Shown here piece by piece: positions 1 through 7,703 of a DNA stretch of 21,201 bases. Under the pieces are notes generated by a model that saw only the letters and a list, made by a program, of their open reading frames with translations, was not told where the DNA came from and ran no database searches. The DNA is taken from the NCBI GenBank assembly GCA_041192685.1, contig JBEEMM010000007.1, positions 1 to 21,201 of the forward strand, given 5' to 3'. The stretch is from TMED14 sp041192685 (GTDB lineage Bacteria > Bacteroidota > Bacteroidia > Flavobacteriales > Schleiferiaceae). Both the position numbers and the translations under genes were made by a program. Each line of letters starts with the position of its first letter. Position 1 is the first letter of the stretch.

Positions 1-439
1 AACCTTTGCACCCTTCTTTGACCGCCGCCACAACGTGAACTTAGTTTTGGCCCGCAAGTTTGCCAAGGAGCTGGAGGTCAACATCCGATGGAACTACGGC
101 AGCGGCTTTCCCTTCACGCCCATCAAAGGATATTTTGAGCTCCTCCCATTCACCGACCCGGCCGGCACCCCGAACATCGACTACAACTACCCCCGTGAGA
201 ACGGTCAAATGGGAATTTTGTACGGAGATATTAACAGCAAACGCCTCCCGGACTACCACCGGCTGGACCTAACGGCCAAAAAAGCGTGGAACCTTGCTCA
301 GAACCAGCGCATCGAGGCTTCGTTTGCGGTAACCAACGTGTACAACCGAAGAAATATTTTCTACTACGACACCCCTAAGGCACAGCGTGTAAATCAGCTG
401 CCAGTTATGCCAGCCTTGCTGCTGAGCTACGCCTTTTAA
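1..439 (+). CDS. TonB-dependent receptor, C-terminal fragment (5' end outside window)
   Basis: The frame is open from the window edge (codons begin at base 2) to TAA at 437-439, so only about the last 145 residues are present. They look like the last beta strands of an outer-membrane TonB-dependent receptor. There is a WNYGSGFPFTP strand, the motif LPDYHRLDLTAKKAW, then FAVTNVYNRRNIFYYD and a final QLPVMPALLLSYAF ending in aromatic Phe, the usual signal for barrel insertion. Members of this family import siderophores, glycans or other large nutrients with TonB energy. The plug domain and any SusD partner lie outside the window, so the substrate cannot be named. pyrG follows after 30 nt with its own promoter-like box. 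Confidence 0.85.
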   Translation, partial: TFAPFFDRRHNVNLVLARKFAKELEVNIRWNYGSGFPFTPIKGYFELLPFTDPAGTPNIDYNYPRENGQMGILYGDINSKRLPDYHRLDLTAKKAWNLAQNQRIEASFAVTNVYNRRNIFYYDTPKAQRVNQLPVMPALLLSYAF

Positions 440-444
440 TGTCC

Positions 445-452
445 TAACTTTG
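445..452 (+). promoter_or_regulatory. Bacteroidota -7 promoter box (TAACTTTG) before pyrG
   Basis: TAACTTTG is an exact match to the Bacteroidota sigma-ABfr -7 consensus TAnnTTTG and ends 17 nt before the pyrG ATG at 470. No TTG is visible at the expected -33 spacing, so this rests on the -7 box alone. Confidence 0.5.
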
Positions 453-469
453 GACCAACGGCGGATTCT

Positions 470-2083
470 ATGGCTAAGCAGGTAAATTACATATTCGTCA
501 CCGGTGGCGTAACCTCTTCGTTAGGGAAGGGAATCGTGGCCTCATCACTGGCTAAGCTCCTGCAGGCACGGGGTTATTCGGTGACCATTCAGAAGTTTGA
601 CCCCTACCTAAATATTGACCCGGGTACGCTGAATCCCTACGAGCACGGAGAATGCTACGTCACTGAGGACGGTGCCGAGACCGACCTTGATCTGGGCCAC
701 TACGAGCGCTTTTTGAACCGACCCACCTCCCAGGCCAACAACGTTACTACCGGACGCATTTACCAGCACGTCATCGACAAGGAGCGCCGTGGCGATTACT
801 TGGGCAAGACGGTACAAATTATTCCGCACATTACCGACGAAATCAAGCGGCGCATGCTTTTGCTGGGCGAAGACGGGCGCTACGAGATTATAATCACCGA
901 AATTGGTGGAACCGTGGGCGACATCGAGGCCCTTCCCTACATTGAGGCAGTGCGCCAACTTCGCTGGGAGCTGGGCTCGCGCTGCGTGAGCCTTCATCTG
1001 ACCTTGGTTCCCTTTCTGCGCGCCACCGGCGAGCTCAAGACCAAACCGACCCAGCACTCGGTCAAAATGCTTCAGGAGGCGGGTGTTCAACCCGATATTT
1101 TGGTCTGCCGTGCCGAGCACAGCCTGGGCGAAGACGTGCGGCGCAAGCTTGCCCTTTTTTGCAACGTAGCCCTCGACTCCGTCTTTGAATCCCTCGACGC
1201 GAGGACCATCTACGAGGTGCCCATGCTCCTGCGCGATCAGTCCATGGATCAGGTTGTGCTTCGCAAGCTTGGGCTCTCCTCAGAACGGCAGCCCGAACTG
1301 GCCAAGTGGGAGTCCTTTGTGCACAAACTGCTCCATCCCGAGCGCGAGGTGCGCATTGGCCTGATTGGCAAGTACGTGGAGCTCAAGGATTCATACAAGT
1401 CCATTAACGAGGCCCTAATTCATGCTGGTGCCGAGCACAGTGCCAAAGTCGACATTCAATGGATTCACTCCGAGGAGCTCACTCCAGAAAATGCGGCGAG
1501 CCATCTCGTGGGCCTTCATGGAGTGCTCGTGGCACCTGGATTTGGCGCACGCGGATTTGAAGGCAAAATTGAAGCCGTGCGCATCGCACGGGAGCATGGA
1601 ATTCCGTTTTTTGGTATTTGCTTTGGAATGCAAGCCGCCGTTATCGAGTACGCCAGAAATGTACTGGGACATCAAAGCGCCAATTCAACCGAGGTCGATC
1701 CCAACACGCCGCATCCCCTTATTGCCCTTATGGAGGAGCAGAAGGACGTAACCGAGAAGGGTGGGACCATGCGCCTTGGTTCCTGCGACTGCCTGCTTAG
1801 TCCGGACAGCAAACTTCATAAGCTCTACGGAACCATTCTGGTCTCGGAACGCCATCGCCACCGCTACGAGTTCAATAATGCCTACCGCGAACAGCTTTCA
1901 GAGGCTGGGCTTGAGCCAGTGGGAATAAATCCCCAAAACGACCTTGTTGAAATCGTTACCATACCTTCTCACCCTTGGTTTATTGGGGTTCAGTTTCACC
2001 CCGAGTATCGATCCACGGTCGAAGCACCTCACCCGCTTTTCACCTCCTTTGTGGAGGCCGCCCTCAAACAGTCACAGTCTTAA
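470..2083 (+). CDS. pyrG: CTP synthase
   Basis: This enzyme makes CTP from UTP with ATP and glutamine, the last step of pyrimidine nucleotide synthesis, in the cytoplasm. The 537 residues are full family length. The N-terminal synthetase domain (about 1-270) has the P-loop-like VTGGVTSSLGKG at 10-21, then KFDPYLNIDPGT and the GECYVTEDGAETDLDLGHYERF block at 60-81. The C-terminal class I glutamine amidotransferase domain (about 295-530) carries the nucleophile Cys384 in FFGICFGMQ and the His510/Glu512 pair in QFHPE. No catalytic residue is missing. The ATG at 470 matches the usual MAKxxxYIFVTGGV start. yidC begins 3 nt after the stop, so the two are almost certainly co-transcribed; I recall this adjacency in other Bacteroidota but cannot check it here. 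Confidence 0.98.
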   Translation: MAKQVNYIFVTGGVTSSLGKGIVASSLAKLLQARGYSVTIQKFDPYLNIDPGTLNPYEHGECYVTEDGAETDLDLGHYERFLNRPTSQANNVTTGRIYQHVIDKERRGDYLGKTVQIIPHITDEIKRRMLLLGEDGRYEIIITEIGGTVGDIEALPYIEAVRQLRWELGSRCVSLHLTLVPFLRATGELKTKPTQHSVKMLQEAGVQPDILVCRAEHSLGEDVRRKLALFCNVALDSVFESLDARTIYEVPMLLRDQSMDQVVLRKLGLSSERQPELAKWESFVHKLLHPEREVRIGLIGKYVELKDSYKSINEALIHAGAEHSAKVDIQWIHSEELTPENAASHLVGLHGVLVAPGFGARGFEGKIEAVRIAREHGIPFFGICFGMQAAVIEYARNVLGHQSANSTEVDPNTPHPLIALMEEQKDVTEKGGTMRLGSCDCLLSPDSKLHKLYGTILVSERHRHRYEFNNAYREQLSEAGLEPVGINPQNDLVEIVTIPSHPWFIGVQFHPEYRSTVEAPHPLFTSFVEAALKQSQS

Positions 2084-2086
2084 ATC

Positions 2087-3811
2087 ATGGAACAACGTCC
2101 GTTCATGGATAGAAACCAGCTTATTGGTTTTGCCCTAATTGGAGCAATTTTACTCGGAACCTCTTTTTGGGCAAGCACGGTGGAGCCCTCACAGCCCAAA
2201 AAAACAGCGGGAAGTGAAGAGGTACAATCAGCATCCGCCCCAGCAGCGGAGGCCGAATTGGACTACGCACTTCCTGCAAGCGACAGCTCAAGCCCCGACC
2301 AGGAGTTTACCCTTGAAAACGACCAGGTGCGCTATGTGATAAGCAACAAGGGAGCGCAAATCAAATCGGTCGAGCTCAAAGAATACAAAGACTGGCAGGG
2401 CAAGCCCCTGATGCTGGTCGACGGCAACCAAGTTCTTGACGGACCGAGCTCCGCTGTTCAGTTTGCGGCATCCTACAAGGGTCGGAGCTTAAGCCTTTCC
2501 GACAATCTTGGCAGCGTTTGGACTTATGAGCTTCCTGCAGAAGGCTATGGCCTTCGATGGAGCATGAGCACTCCCAGCAAAAAAGACGTCGTCCTTACCT
2601 GGCGTCAGGCGGGAATTCGGCACGAGAAGAGCCTAATGAATGAGGCCACCAATACGAGTATTTACTACTTAGAGAATGCAGATAAGGAGCGTGGCAGCCT
2701 AAGCGACGGCAGCGACGACGAAGAGTCCCAAGAGAACCTTGGCTGGGTGGCTCACCGCCAGCAGTACTTCAGCAGCATTTTACAGACGGAGTCAGGCTTT
2801 GTAAAGGCCGACATGCAGACCAGAACGCCGGGCGATACACTGCACTCCAGCCTGTTTGAGTCCAAACTCCGCATGGCCTCAGTCGACGGGAAGGTTTCGG
2901 CTAAGGGAATATGGTACCACGGTCCGAACCACTACCAGACGCTCAAGGATTTCAATCTAGAATTCGATCAAGTTATACCCTTTGGTTGGGGAATTTTTGG
3001 ATGGATCGGCAAGTACGTCGTTTCGCCCATGTTCAATTGGCTTGACGGATACGGTCTTAACTACGGCATTATCATACTGTTGATGGCGGCCCTCATCAAG
3101 TTGGCCCTGTCTCCTTTGACCTTTAAAAGCTACAAGAGCATGGCTAAAATGCGCGTGCTCAAGCCCGAAATTGACGAGCTCAATGAGAAGTTCAAAGACG
3201 CCGAGCCAGCCAAGAAGCAGCAAGAGACGATGGCGCTCTACCAAAAAGCCGGGGTGAATCCGCTCGGTGGTTGCATTCCACAGCTGCTGTCTTTGCCGAT
3301 TCTTATTGCAATGTTTCGCTTCTTCCCGATTTCTATTGAACTCCGCCAGCAGGGTTTCTTGTGGGCCGACGACCTGTCGAGCTACGACAGCATTCTGAGT
3401 TTGCCCTTTGAAATACCTTTTTATGGAGCCCACGTGTCGCTGTTCACCCTTTTGATGGCGATTTCAACCTTTTTGTACACGAAGTTCAACAACTCCATGA
3501 CTCCGACATCGGGCAACAGCATGATGCAGCAGCAGATGATGATTATTCAGTACCTGATGCCCTTTATGCTTTTGGTGTGGTTCAACAACTACTCGTCAGG
3601 CCTTTCGTACTACTACTTCATCTCAAACGTTTTAACCTTTGGCCAGCAGTGGATCATCAAGGAGTTCGTCATCGACGAGAATGCCATTCGCGCCAAAATC
3701 GACGAGACTAAGGCCAAGGGCGGATCCCAATCTCGCTTTGCCAAGAAGATGAGCGAAATGCTTGAAGTCCAAAAGGAAGCGGGCAACCGCAAGGCCAGAA
3801 GGGGTAAGTAG
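2087..3811 (+). CDS. yidC: Membrane protein insertase YidC/Oxa1 family
   Basis: YidC inserts and folds inner-membrane proteins, alone or with SecYEG. The 574-residue protein has the Gram-negative layout. TM1 is at about 10-30 (QLIGFALIGAILLG). A variable acidic linker and a large periplasmic beta domain cover roughly 75-295. The conserved five-helix core follows from about 300 to 530, with NYGIIILLMAALIKLALSPLTFKSYKSMAKM at 325-355, the coiled cytoplasmic hairpin EIDELNEKFKD, then QKAGVNPLGGCIPQLLSLPI and the last helices near 450-470 and 486-520. The groove position that is Arg in E. coli appears to be Lys338. The tail is basic (KARRGK), as expected for ribosome contact. Two starts are possible: ATG 2087 (3 nt after pyrG) and ATG 2105 (MDRNQLIGF); neither has a Shine-Dalgarno sequence. 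Confidence 0.97.
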   Translation: MEQRPFMDRNQLIGFALIGAILLGTSFWASTVEPSQPKKTAGSEEVQSASAPAAEAELDYALPASDSSSPDQEFTLENDQVRYVISNKGAQIKSVELKEYKDWQGKPLMLVDGNQVLDGPSSAVQFAASYKGRSLSLSDNLGSVWTYELPAEGYGLRWSMSTPSKKDVVLTWRQAGIRHEKSLMNEATNTSIYYLENADKERGSLSDGSDDEESQENLGWVAHRQQYFSSILQTESGFVKADMQTRTPGDTLHSSLFESKLRMASVDGKVSAKGIWYHGPNHYQTLKDFNLEFDQVIPFGWGIFGWIGKYVVSPMFNWLDGYGLNYGIIILLMAALIKLALSPLTFKSYKSMAKMRVLKPEIDELNEKFKDAEPAKKQQETMALYQKAGVNPLGGCIPQLLSLPILIAMFRFFPISIELRQQGFLWADDLSSYDSILSLPFEIPFYGAHVSLFTLLMAISTFLYTKFNNSMTPTSGNSMMQQQMMIIQYLMPFMLLVWFNNYSSGLSYYYFISNVLTFGQQWIIKEFVIDENAIRAKIDETKAKGGSQSRFAKKMSEMLEVQKEAGNRKARRGK

Positions 3812-4124
3812 CATTGCGCTTTGCCTTTGCCCCTGGTTCTTAGGAATCGGCCTCTTTGTTTGCAATCTTCCTACAGGCACCTTGATACGGATGCCTTGGC
3901 ACATGCCGAGGTATGAATACCATCCTGCCCATGACTAATCTGCCTCTACATGCCGTATATGATTGCTATTCTGACTAAATAGGTTCACGTTGTATTCTGC
4001 GGACTCTGGCCTTCATCGAGGGCTTAGGTTCTGGCGCATCCGTTCATGTTCTCCTGCGTGAGCCATTGCTCCGTTCGGCTTGCAAAAAGCTGCTAGCAAG
4101 CAGACCAATAAATCGGAAGGCCAC
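3812..4124. other. Intergenic stretch of about 310 nt with no recognised gene
   Basis: Between the yidC stop and the terminator of the minus-strand operon I see no ORF with a plausible start or family resemblance. Visible structure is limited to small hairpins. One has 7 bp at 3894-3900/3905-3911 with an ACAT loop, immediately followed by the short inverted repeat GGTATGAATACC (3910-3921). Another is CTGCT-AGCA-AGCAG near 4089-4103. It does not contain the conserved ends of RNase P RNA, tmRNA or SRP RNA, nor a tRNA cloverleaf. No clear yidC terminator is seen before the shared hairpin at 4130-4154. Confidence 0.5.
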
Positions 4125-4154
4125 AAAAAAAACCGGCTTCCACGAAGCCGGTTT
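4125..4154 (-). terminator. Rho-independent terminator of the queA-EEP-Omp28 operon
   Basis: Arms at 4130-4140 and 4144-4154 form an 11-bp perfect stem (core GAAGCCGG/CCGGCTTC) with a 3-nt loop. On the minus strand the stem runs into eight T residues (plus-strand A at 4125-4132). It lies 43 nt past the Omp28-like gene stop. On the plus strand the stem is followed only by TTGGTATTTT, so it may also weakly terminate yidC transcripts. Confidence 0.9.
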
Positions 4155-4196
4155 TGGTATTTTCTGAAGCCGTGTAATGGCTTTGGTCGGGAGTCC

Positions 4197-5207
4197 CTAC
4201 TTGTGGTCGATGTGTCCGTTCACAAACAATACACCCAACTCACCGTCGGTGCGGGGTGCCCAAATTAGGGTTGCGACCTCAAGCTTAACGTTTGGCATCA
4301 GTTGGCGCACTACCTGCATTTGAATGTCCTTGTTCAAAGGAATTTTAATGACAATGGGCGTGAACTTGGACCCAAAAATATCGCCCTCGAAGAAGTCGTC
4401 GCCTAGGGGGTTGATGGAATCCAGTTCCACTCCAAAGGCGTTGGGCGTGAGGCCTGAAGTCATGGGCGTATGCTCGTGCTGGTAAATGTCGCCTGCATTC
4501 TTTTTGGTCAAGGGGTCTGCCTGACCCGTCCACTTGGTAGGAGTAGCACCTGATCCGGTTGTGACAATGGGCACTGATGAGATTTGATTCAAATCGACGG
4601 TTGCTCCGGCTCCGCTGTACTCTTTGGCATCAATCGCGCCCACAAGCACATAGGATTGAACGTAGTATTTAGAGTTTTGGCTGTTCTCAAAAAACTGAAC
4701 CTTGGGGTAGACATAGATGGTGTCGTTGGTCGCATTCATGGTCCAAGCATGGTTGACTCCGACCTTGGGGGTTGCGGCAAGTGCACCGGCAATGGGCCCC
4801 AGGATGCTTTGACCGGCGTCTACGTTTTGCACGTAGAAGTTGGGTACTCCCGTGGTTGGGAACGCGGTGTTGAGCGCGGTTTGAACCGAAGACTCCAAGG
4901 GATCGCCCGTGTGCGAGGCGAATGGAATGATCAAAGACTCGTGATTGACGCTGTCGTTAAACGTGTTGGTAGCAATAATCATGGATTGAGCTCCGTTGGG
5001 GCAGTACTGGCACCAGGTTCCTGTGGTCTCGATCACCAAAACTTTTTGCTTTGGGCTAACCGTCAGGGAATCAGTGATGTATACCTCTGGGAGAGGGTCT
5101 ACTACTTCGTCTTGGCAGGAGGCAAGGGTGAGCACAGCAAGGCTGGCAAGAGCGAAGTACTTCGCAGAGTGGAGGGGATTTGCAATCATATGTCGGTAAA
5201 AATACAT
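4197..5207 (-). CDS. Omp28-like lipoprotein with a thioredoxin-type CxxC motif
   Basis: The 336-residue product has a lipoprotein signal peptide with hydrophobic core YFALASLAVLTL and lipobox LAS-Cys31. The residues after the cysteine (QDE) are acidic, resembling the Bacteroidota signal for display on the outer face of the outer membrane. A thioredoxin-like region begins with VLVIETTGTWCQYCPNG, the redox pair being Cys66/Cys69. This matches Omp28-related proteins of Bacteroidota, whose function is not well established. The C-terminal half is a beta-rich region with no motif I recognise. Starts at ATG 5207 (5 nt after the upstream gene) and ATG 5189 (MIANPLHSAK) are both possible; the second gives a more typical signal peptide. 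It is the last gene before the terminator at 4125-4154. Confidence 0.8.
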   Translation of the reverse strand: MYFYRHMIANPLHSAKYFALASLAVLTLASCQDEVVDPLPEVYITDSLTVSPKQKVLVIETTGTWCQYCPNGAQSMIIATNTFNDSVNHESLIIPFASHTGDPLESSVQTALNTAFPTTGVPNFYVQNVDAGQSILGPIAGALAATPKVGVNHAWTMNATNDTIYVYPKVQFFENSQNSKYYVQSYVLVGAIDAKEYSGAGATVDLNQISSVPIVTTGSGATPTKWTGQADPLTKKNAGDIYQHEHTPMTSGLTPNAFGVELDSINPLGDDFFEGDIFGSKFTPIVIKIPLNKDIQMQVVRQLMPNVKLEVATLIWAPRTDGELGVLFVNGHIDHK

Positions 5208-5212
5208 GTTTT

Positions 5213-6364
5213 TTACTTTGCGGCAACCACTATCCTTAATGGCAGGTGGTCGGATGCGCCACCGCGGTACCGCGTCCCTTGAAAGCTGCCCTTAATTTGG
5301 TATCCGGCTGAAGCGGATTTTTGCAGGCCAAAGGGTATGGCTTGGCTGCTGGCAGTCCATCGGGCGGATTTTTGAATCCATACTCCGTCCAGGGCTTCGA
5401 GGCGGCCGCGGTAGGCGTAGGTGCCGGGGTAGTTGCTGGGGTATCGGGAATCAAAGTTCTGCCTGCGGAGTTCGGATGCGAGGGGGCCCTCAAGGCCCTC
5501 GTTGAGGTCGCCGGTGATTCCGTCGGGCAGCGGACTGCATTGCTTAAGGATGGTCTGAATGGCTAATGATCGGGATTCCGGGCTCGGGGCTCGCTGCGAC
5601 GGAAGGTGTGCCCAGAGCCAGGTGAGGCTTTTGCCCGAGGGGGTTTTGAAGCGAATCCAGAGTGCCTCACGGGTTGGGTGGTTTACTTCGGGGTGGATCC
5701 AGGCGACGCTGTCTACTCGGAGGCGTTCCGCGTTGTACCAGACCGCGACGTCTATGCCCCGTTGGTCGGGACTGTCGCGGTGCAGGCGCCAAAGGCGCCA
5801 CGCGGGCGGCCATCTTCGCTCAAGGTCGTCGAGCACGTCGGCGTTCTCAATCTCGCAGACTCCAATGGCGTCGGGGATCCGGCCGCCCGCGGCCGCGGCC
5901 AAGCCGCGGCCCACCGCATACAGCTTGGAATAATAGCGCAGCGAATTCCATCGGTACATGCCCTCAGGCAGAAAATCCCTGTCTCGCTCGCCCGAATTTG
6001 GCAGGGTGTCAAAAAAGTTTTGAACGTTCCACCAAATAAAAAGCAGTGAATCCTCTTTGCTAGATCCTAAAATGGTATTCGCCTGAAGGCCTCTGCCAAA
6101 ATCATACCCGGCGGAATAGCCAAAATCAGCATCCCATCGAGTTCCAAATACCGATACCAATGGACTCGTCCGCCGCTCCGCGGCTCCGCTTCGTACTCGC
6201 TCTGAGACGCTATAGGCATCACTGTTCTCCCGCCGCTCCGCGCCTTCACGTTCCCGCCACTCCCCTAAAAAGGCTCCAATAATTAGCAGGCCCGCAAGTG
6301 CCAGGCCAAGACCCCCCAAGGGTCCTAGACTAAACCATCCCAAATTGAAATTGCGTCGCTTCAC
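5213..6364 (-). CDS. Endonuclease/exonuclease/phosphatase-fold protein, membrane-anchored
   Basis: The 383-residue protein has a single N-terminal membrane segment (about 9-33) and then an EEP-fold domain from about residue 105. Signature positions can be followed in order: FIWWNVQNFFDT (Asn113), IGVCEIEN (Glu171/Glu173), HRDSPDQRGIDVAVWYN, LWAHLPSQR (His253), ITGDLNE (Asp286, Asn288), LDGVWI (Asp326) and SDHLPL (Ser371-Asp372-His373). In many relatives the WAHLPS block reads NHxPSR, so the Asn before the His is replaced here by Ala. The family includes nucleases and phosphodiesterases, and the substrate is unknown. Residues 34-104, between anchor and domain, are Arg/Glu/Ser-rich and low-complexity. 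The start is GTG at 6364, supported by a purine-rich GTAGGAG upstream. It sits 35 nt after queA and 5 nt before the Omp28-like gene. Confidence 0.85.
   Translation of the reverse strand: MKRRNFNLGWFSLGPLGGLGLALAGLLIIGAFLGEWREREGAERRENSDAYSVSERVRSGAAERRTSPLVSVFGTRWDADFGYSAGYDFGRGLQANTILGSSKEDSLLFIWWNVQNFFDTLPNSGERDRDFLPEGMYRWNSLRYYSKLYAVGRGLAAAAGGRIPDAIGVCEIENADVLDDLERRWPPAWRLWRLHRDSPDQRGIDVAVWYNAERLRVDSVAWIHPEVNHPTREALWIRFKTPSGKSLTWLWAHLPSQRAPSPESRSLAIQTILKQCSPLPDGITGDLNEGLEGPLASELRRQNFDSRYPSNYPGTYAYRGRLEALDGVWIQKSARWTASSQAIPFGLQKSASAGYQIKGSFQGTRYRGGASDHLPLRIVVAAK
6171..6242. repeat. GC-rich direct repeat with hairpin potential inside the EEP gene
   Basis: The 12-mer CGCCGCTCCGCG occurs at 6171-6182 and again at 6231-6242, exactly 60 nt apart, so both copies are read in the same frame (GAERR at residues 41-45 and AAERR at 61-65). 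The first copy continues into GCCGC-TCC-GCGGC, which can fold back. It lies in the low-complexity linker of the EEP protein. It may be a remnant of a small REP-like element or simple repeat growth. Confidence 0.45.
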
Positions 6365-6373
6365 CAGCGCAAG

Positions 6374-6380
6374 CTCCTAC
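6374..6380 (-). promoter_or_regulatory. Shine-Dalgarno-like GTAGGAG before the EEP GTG start
   Basis: Read on the minus strand, GTAGGAG ends 9 nt before the GTG at 6362-6364. It is the clearest anti-16S-complementary site in a window where other starts lack one, and it supports GTG as the real start of the EEP gene. Confidence 0.5.
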
Positions 6381-6399
6381 CTAGAGCCGGGGCAGGCGT

Positions 6400-7656
6400 T
6401 TACCAGCGGTAAAGATTGGCATCTCCGTAGCTCAAAAAGCGGTAATCGTGGCTAAGGGCATGCTCATAAATGCTTCGCCACACGGGGCCCAGGCCGGCAG
6501 CAATCAGAAGCAAAAGCGTTGATTGGGGCTGGTGAAAGTTGGTAATTAATGCCTTAACTACTTTAAACGAATAGCCAGGAGCAATAATGAGCGCCGTTCG
6601 GAACGAAACCACTTCTTGGCCCAGAACCTCAAGCTCCAAGGCAGCCCAGCGAAGCAGGGCAGATACTTCAGGATCAAGTCGCTCTGACTTCGCATCACTG
6701 CGTTCCAGAACATTCGAGCCGGCCAAGGAATCGCTTTGGCTTAGGCCTTCTGTGTAGGGCGCCCACTGGTCCACGTAGGTCGGCATGATTCCAAGACGCT
6801 TCCACTGCTCGGCCCACCAGTAAAGGGACTCAATCGTTCTGGCGGCGGTAGTGCCCATAGCGAGCACGGGCATGCCGTCAGAGAGGGCCAAGAGGGTGGA
6901 TCGACTAATCATGACTTCTTCGGCGTGCATGGTATGGTCGCCAATGGATTCCGCAGTCAAGGGCTGAAAAGTTCCCGCCCCCACGTGCAGCGTCACCGCC
7001 TGGGTATCGGCGCAAACCTCGCGCCAACGCTTCATCATCTCGGGGGTCCAGTGCAAACTCGCGGTCGGAGCGGCCACCGAGCCCTCATGCCGTGCAAAAA
7101 CAGACTGGTATCGGTCTCGATCCTCGTGGGTATCGGCGCGACGCATGTAGGGTGGGAGGGGGATCCGCCCTACCTCGGCGAGGATTTCAGCCCAAGTTTG
7201 GGATCCGGCCCAGCTAAAGTGCAGCAGCGAAACTCCGTTTTCGGTTTTTAGACGCTCAGCCCGCAGTCCGCCTTCGTGCTCGAGAACCTGGCCGTCCTTC
7301 CATTTTTTTTGCGGACGAACCTTGCACCAGGAAATTATTGAGCCCCTGCTGGCCATTGCCTGCTCGACCGAAAGGCCCTCTGCGTCGAGGTAAAAAAGCT
7401 CAAAGTGACCAATTCCGCTGGGTCGCGGCATAAAAATCCGCGCTGGAATTACCTTGGCTTCGTTGATTACCAGGCGATATTCGCCCCATTGGGCCACTGC
7501 ATCGGGAGCGTCCCGCACCCCCAAGTCCAAAAGCTTGCCCCGATCCCAGACCAATAGTTTGGCTGCGTCGCGCGGACTAAGGGGCACTTGGGCGATTCGC
7601 TCTTCGGGCAGCGGGAAGTCGTAGTCGGAATTGCGAATTTGGCGAGGGTCCGTCAT
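6400..7656 (-). CDS. queA: S-adenosylmethionine:tRNA ribosyltransferase-isomerase
   Basis: QueA transfers the ribosyl part of SAM to 7-deazaguanine-modified tRNA, making epoxyqueuosine, the penultimate step of queuosine synthesis. Motifs in order (numbered from a GTG at 7665, so subtract 3 for the ATG start): FPLPEERIAQVPLSPRDAAKLLV (17-39), YRLVINEAKVIPARI (63-77), RYQSVFARHEGSVAAPTASLHWT (185-207), VTLHVGAGTFQPL (224-236), MHAEEVMIS (246-254), AMGTTAARTIESL (269-281), ITNFHQPQSTLLLLIAA (374-390) and YRFLSYGDANLYR (408-420). At 418 residues it is longer than the roughly 350 of typical QueA, the extra length falling partly at about 288-340. I place it in the longer QueA subgroup found in Bacteroidota. 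ATG 7656 is preferred over GTG 7665 because a -7-like box ends just upstream. Confidence 0.94.
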   Translation of the reverse strand: MTDPRQIRNSDYDFPLPEERIAQVPLSPRDAAKLLVWDRGKLLDLGVRDAPDAVAQWGEYRLVINEAKVIPARIFMPRPSGIGHFELFYLDAEGLSVEQAMASRGSIISWCKVRPQKKWKDGQVLEHEGGLRAERLKTENGVSLLHFSWAGSQTWAEILAEVGRIPLPPYMRRADTHEDRDRYQSVFARHEGSVAAPTASLHWTPEMMKRWREVCADTQAVTLHVGAGTFQPLTAESIGDHTMHAEEVMISRSTLLALSDGMPVLAMGTTAARTIESLYWWAEQWKRLGIMPTYVDQWAPYTEGLSQSDSLAGSNVLERSDAKSERLDPEVSALLRWAALELEVLGQEVVSFRTALIIAPGYSFKVVKALITNFHQPQSTLLLLIAAGLGPVWRSIYEHALSHDYRFLSYGDANLYRW

Positions 7657-7663
7657 GGTCGGC

Positions 7664-7671
7664 ACAAAGTT
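7664..7671 (-). promoter_or_regulatory. -7-like box (GAACTTTG) before queA
   Basis: On the minus strand GAACTTTG matches TAnnTTTG at all but the first base. It ends 7 nt before the queA ATG at 7656, implying a transcript with almost no leader. It lies in the 47-nt divergent spacer shared with the glycosyltransferase gene. Confidence 0.35.
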
Positions 7672-7691
7672 CGTTCAAAAGTCTGCTGCGC

Positions 7692-7699
7692 TACCTTCG
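7692..7699 (+). promoter_or_regulatory. -7-like box (TACCTTCG) before the glycosyltransferase gene
   Basis: TACCTTCG differs from TAnnTTTG at one base and ends 4 nt before ATG 7704. A transcript from it would start at or near the ATG, leaving either a leaderless message or a very short leader for the alternative ATG 7713. Confidence 0.3.
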
Positions 7700-7703
7700 C
7701 CCT

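Noticed and set aside
608..1120. 170-residue minus-strand frame opposite pyrG
   Set aside because: Complement of highly conserved pyrG codons, with no start context or recognisable domain.
5205..5220. TACTTTG-like -7 box near the Omp28 start
   Set aside because: It is on the plus strand, pointing away from the minus-strand gene, and has the wrong internal spacing.
4584..5282. 232-residue plus-strand frame opposite the Omp28-like gene
   Set aside because: Antisense to a gene with a clear lipobox and CxxC motif; its translation has no domain, signal peptide or low-complexity-free pattern typical of a real protein.
5606..6049. Overlapping plus-strand frames opposite the EEP gene
   Set aside because: Several frames stay open here because of high GC content; only the minus-strand frame carries ordered family motifs.
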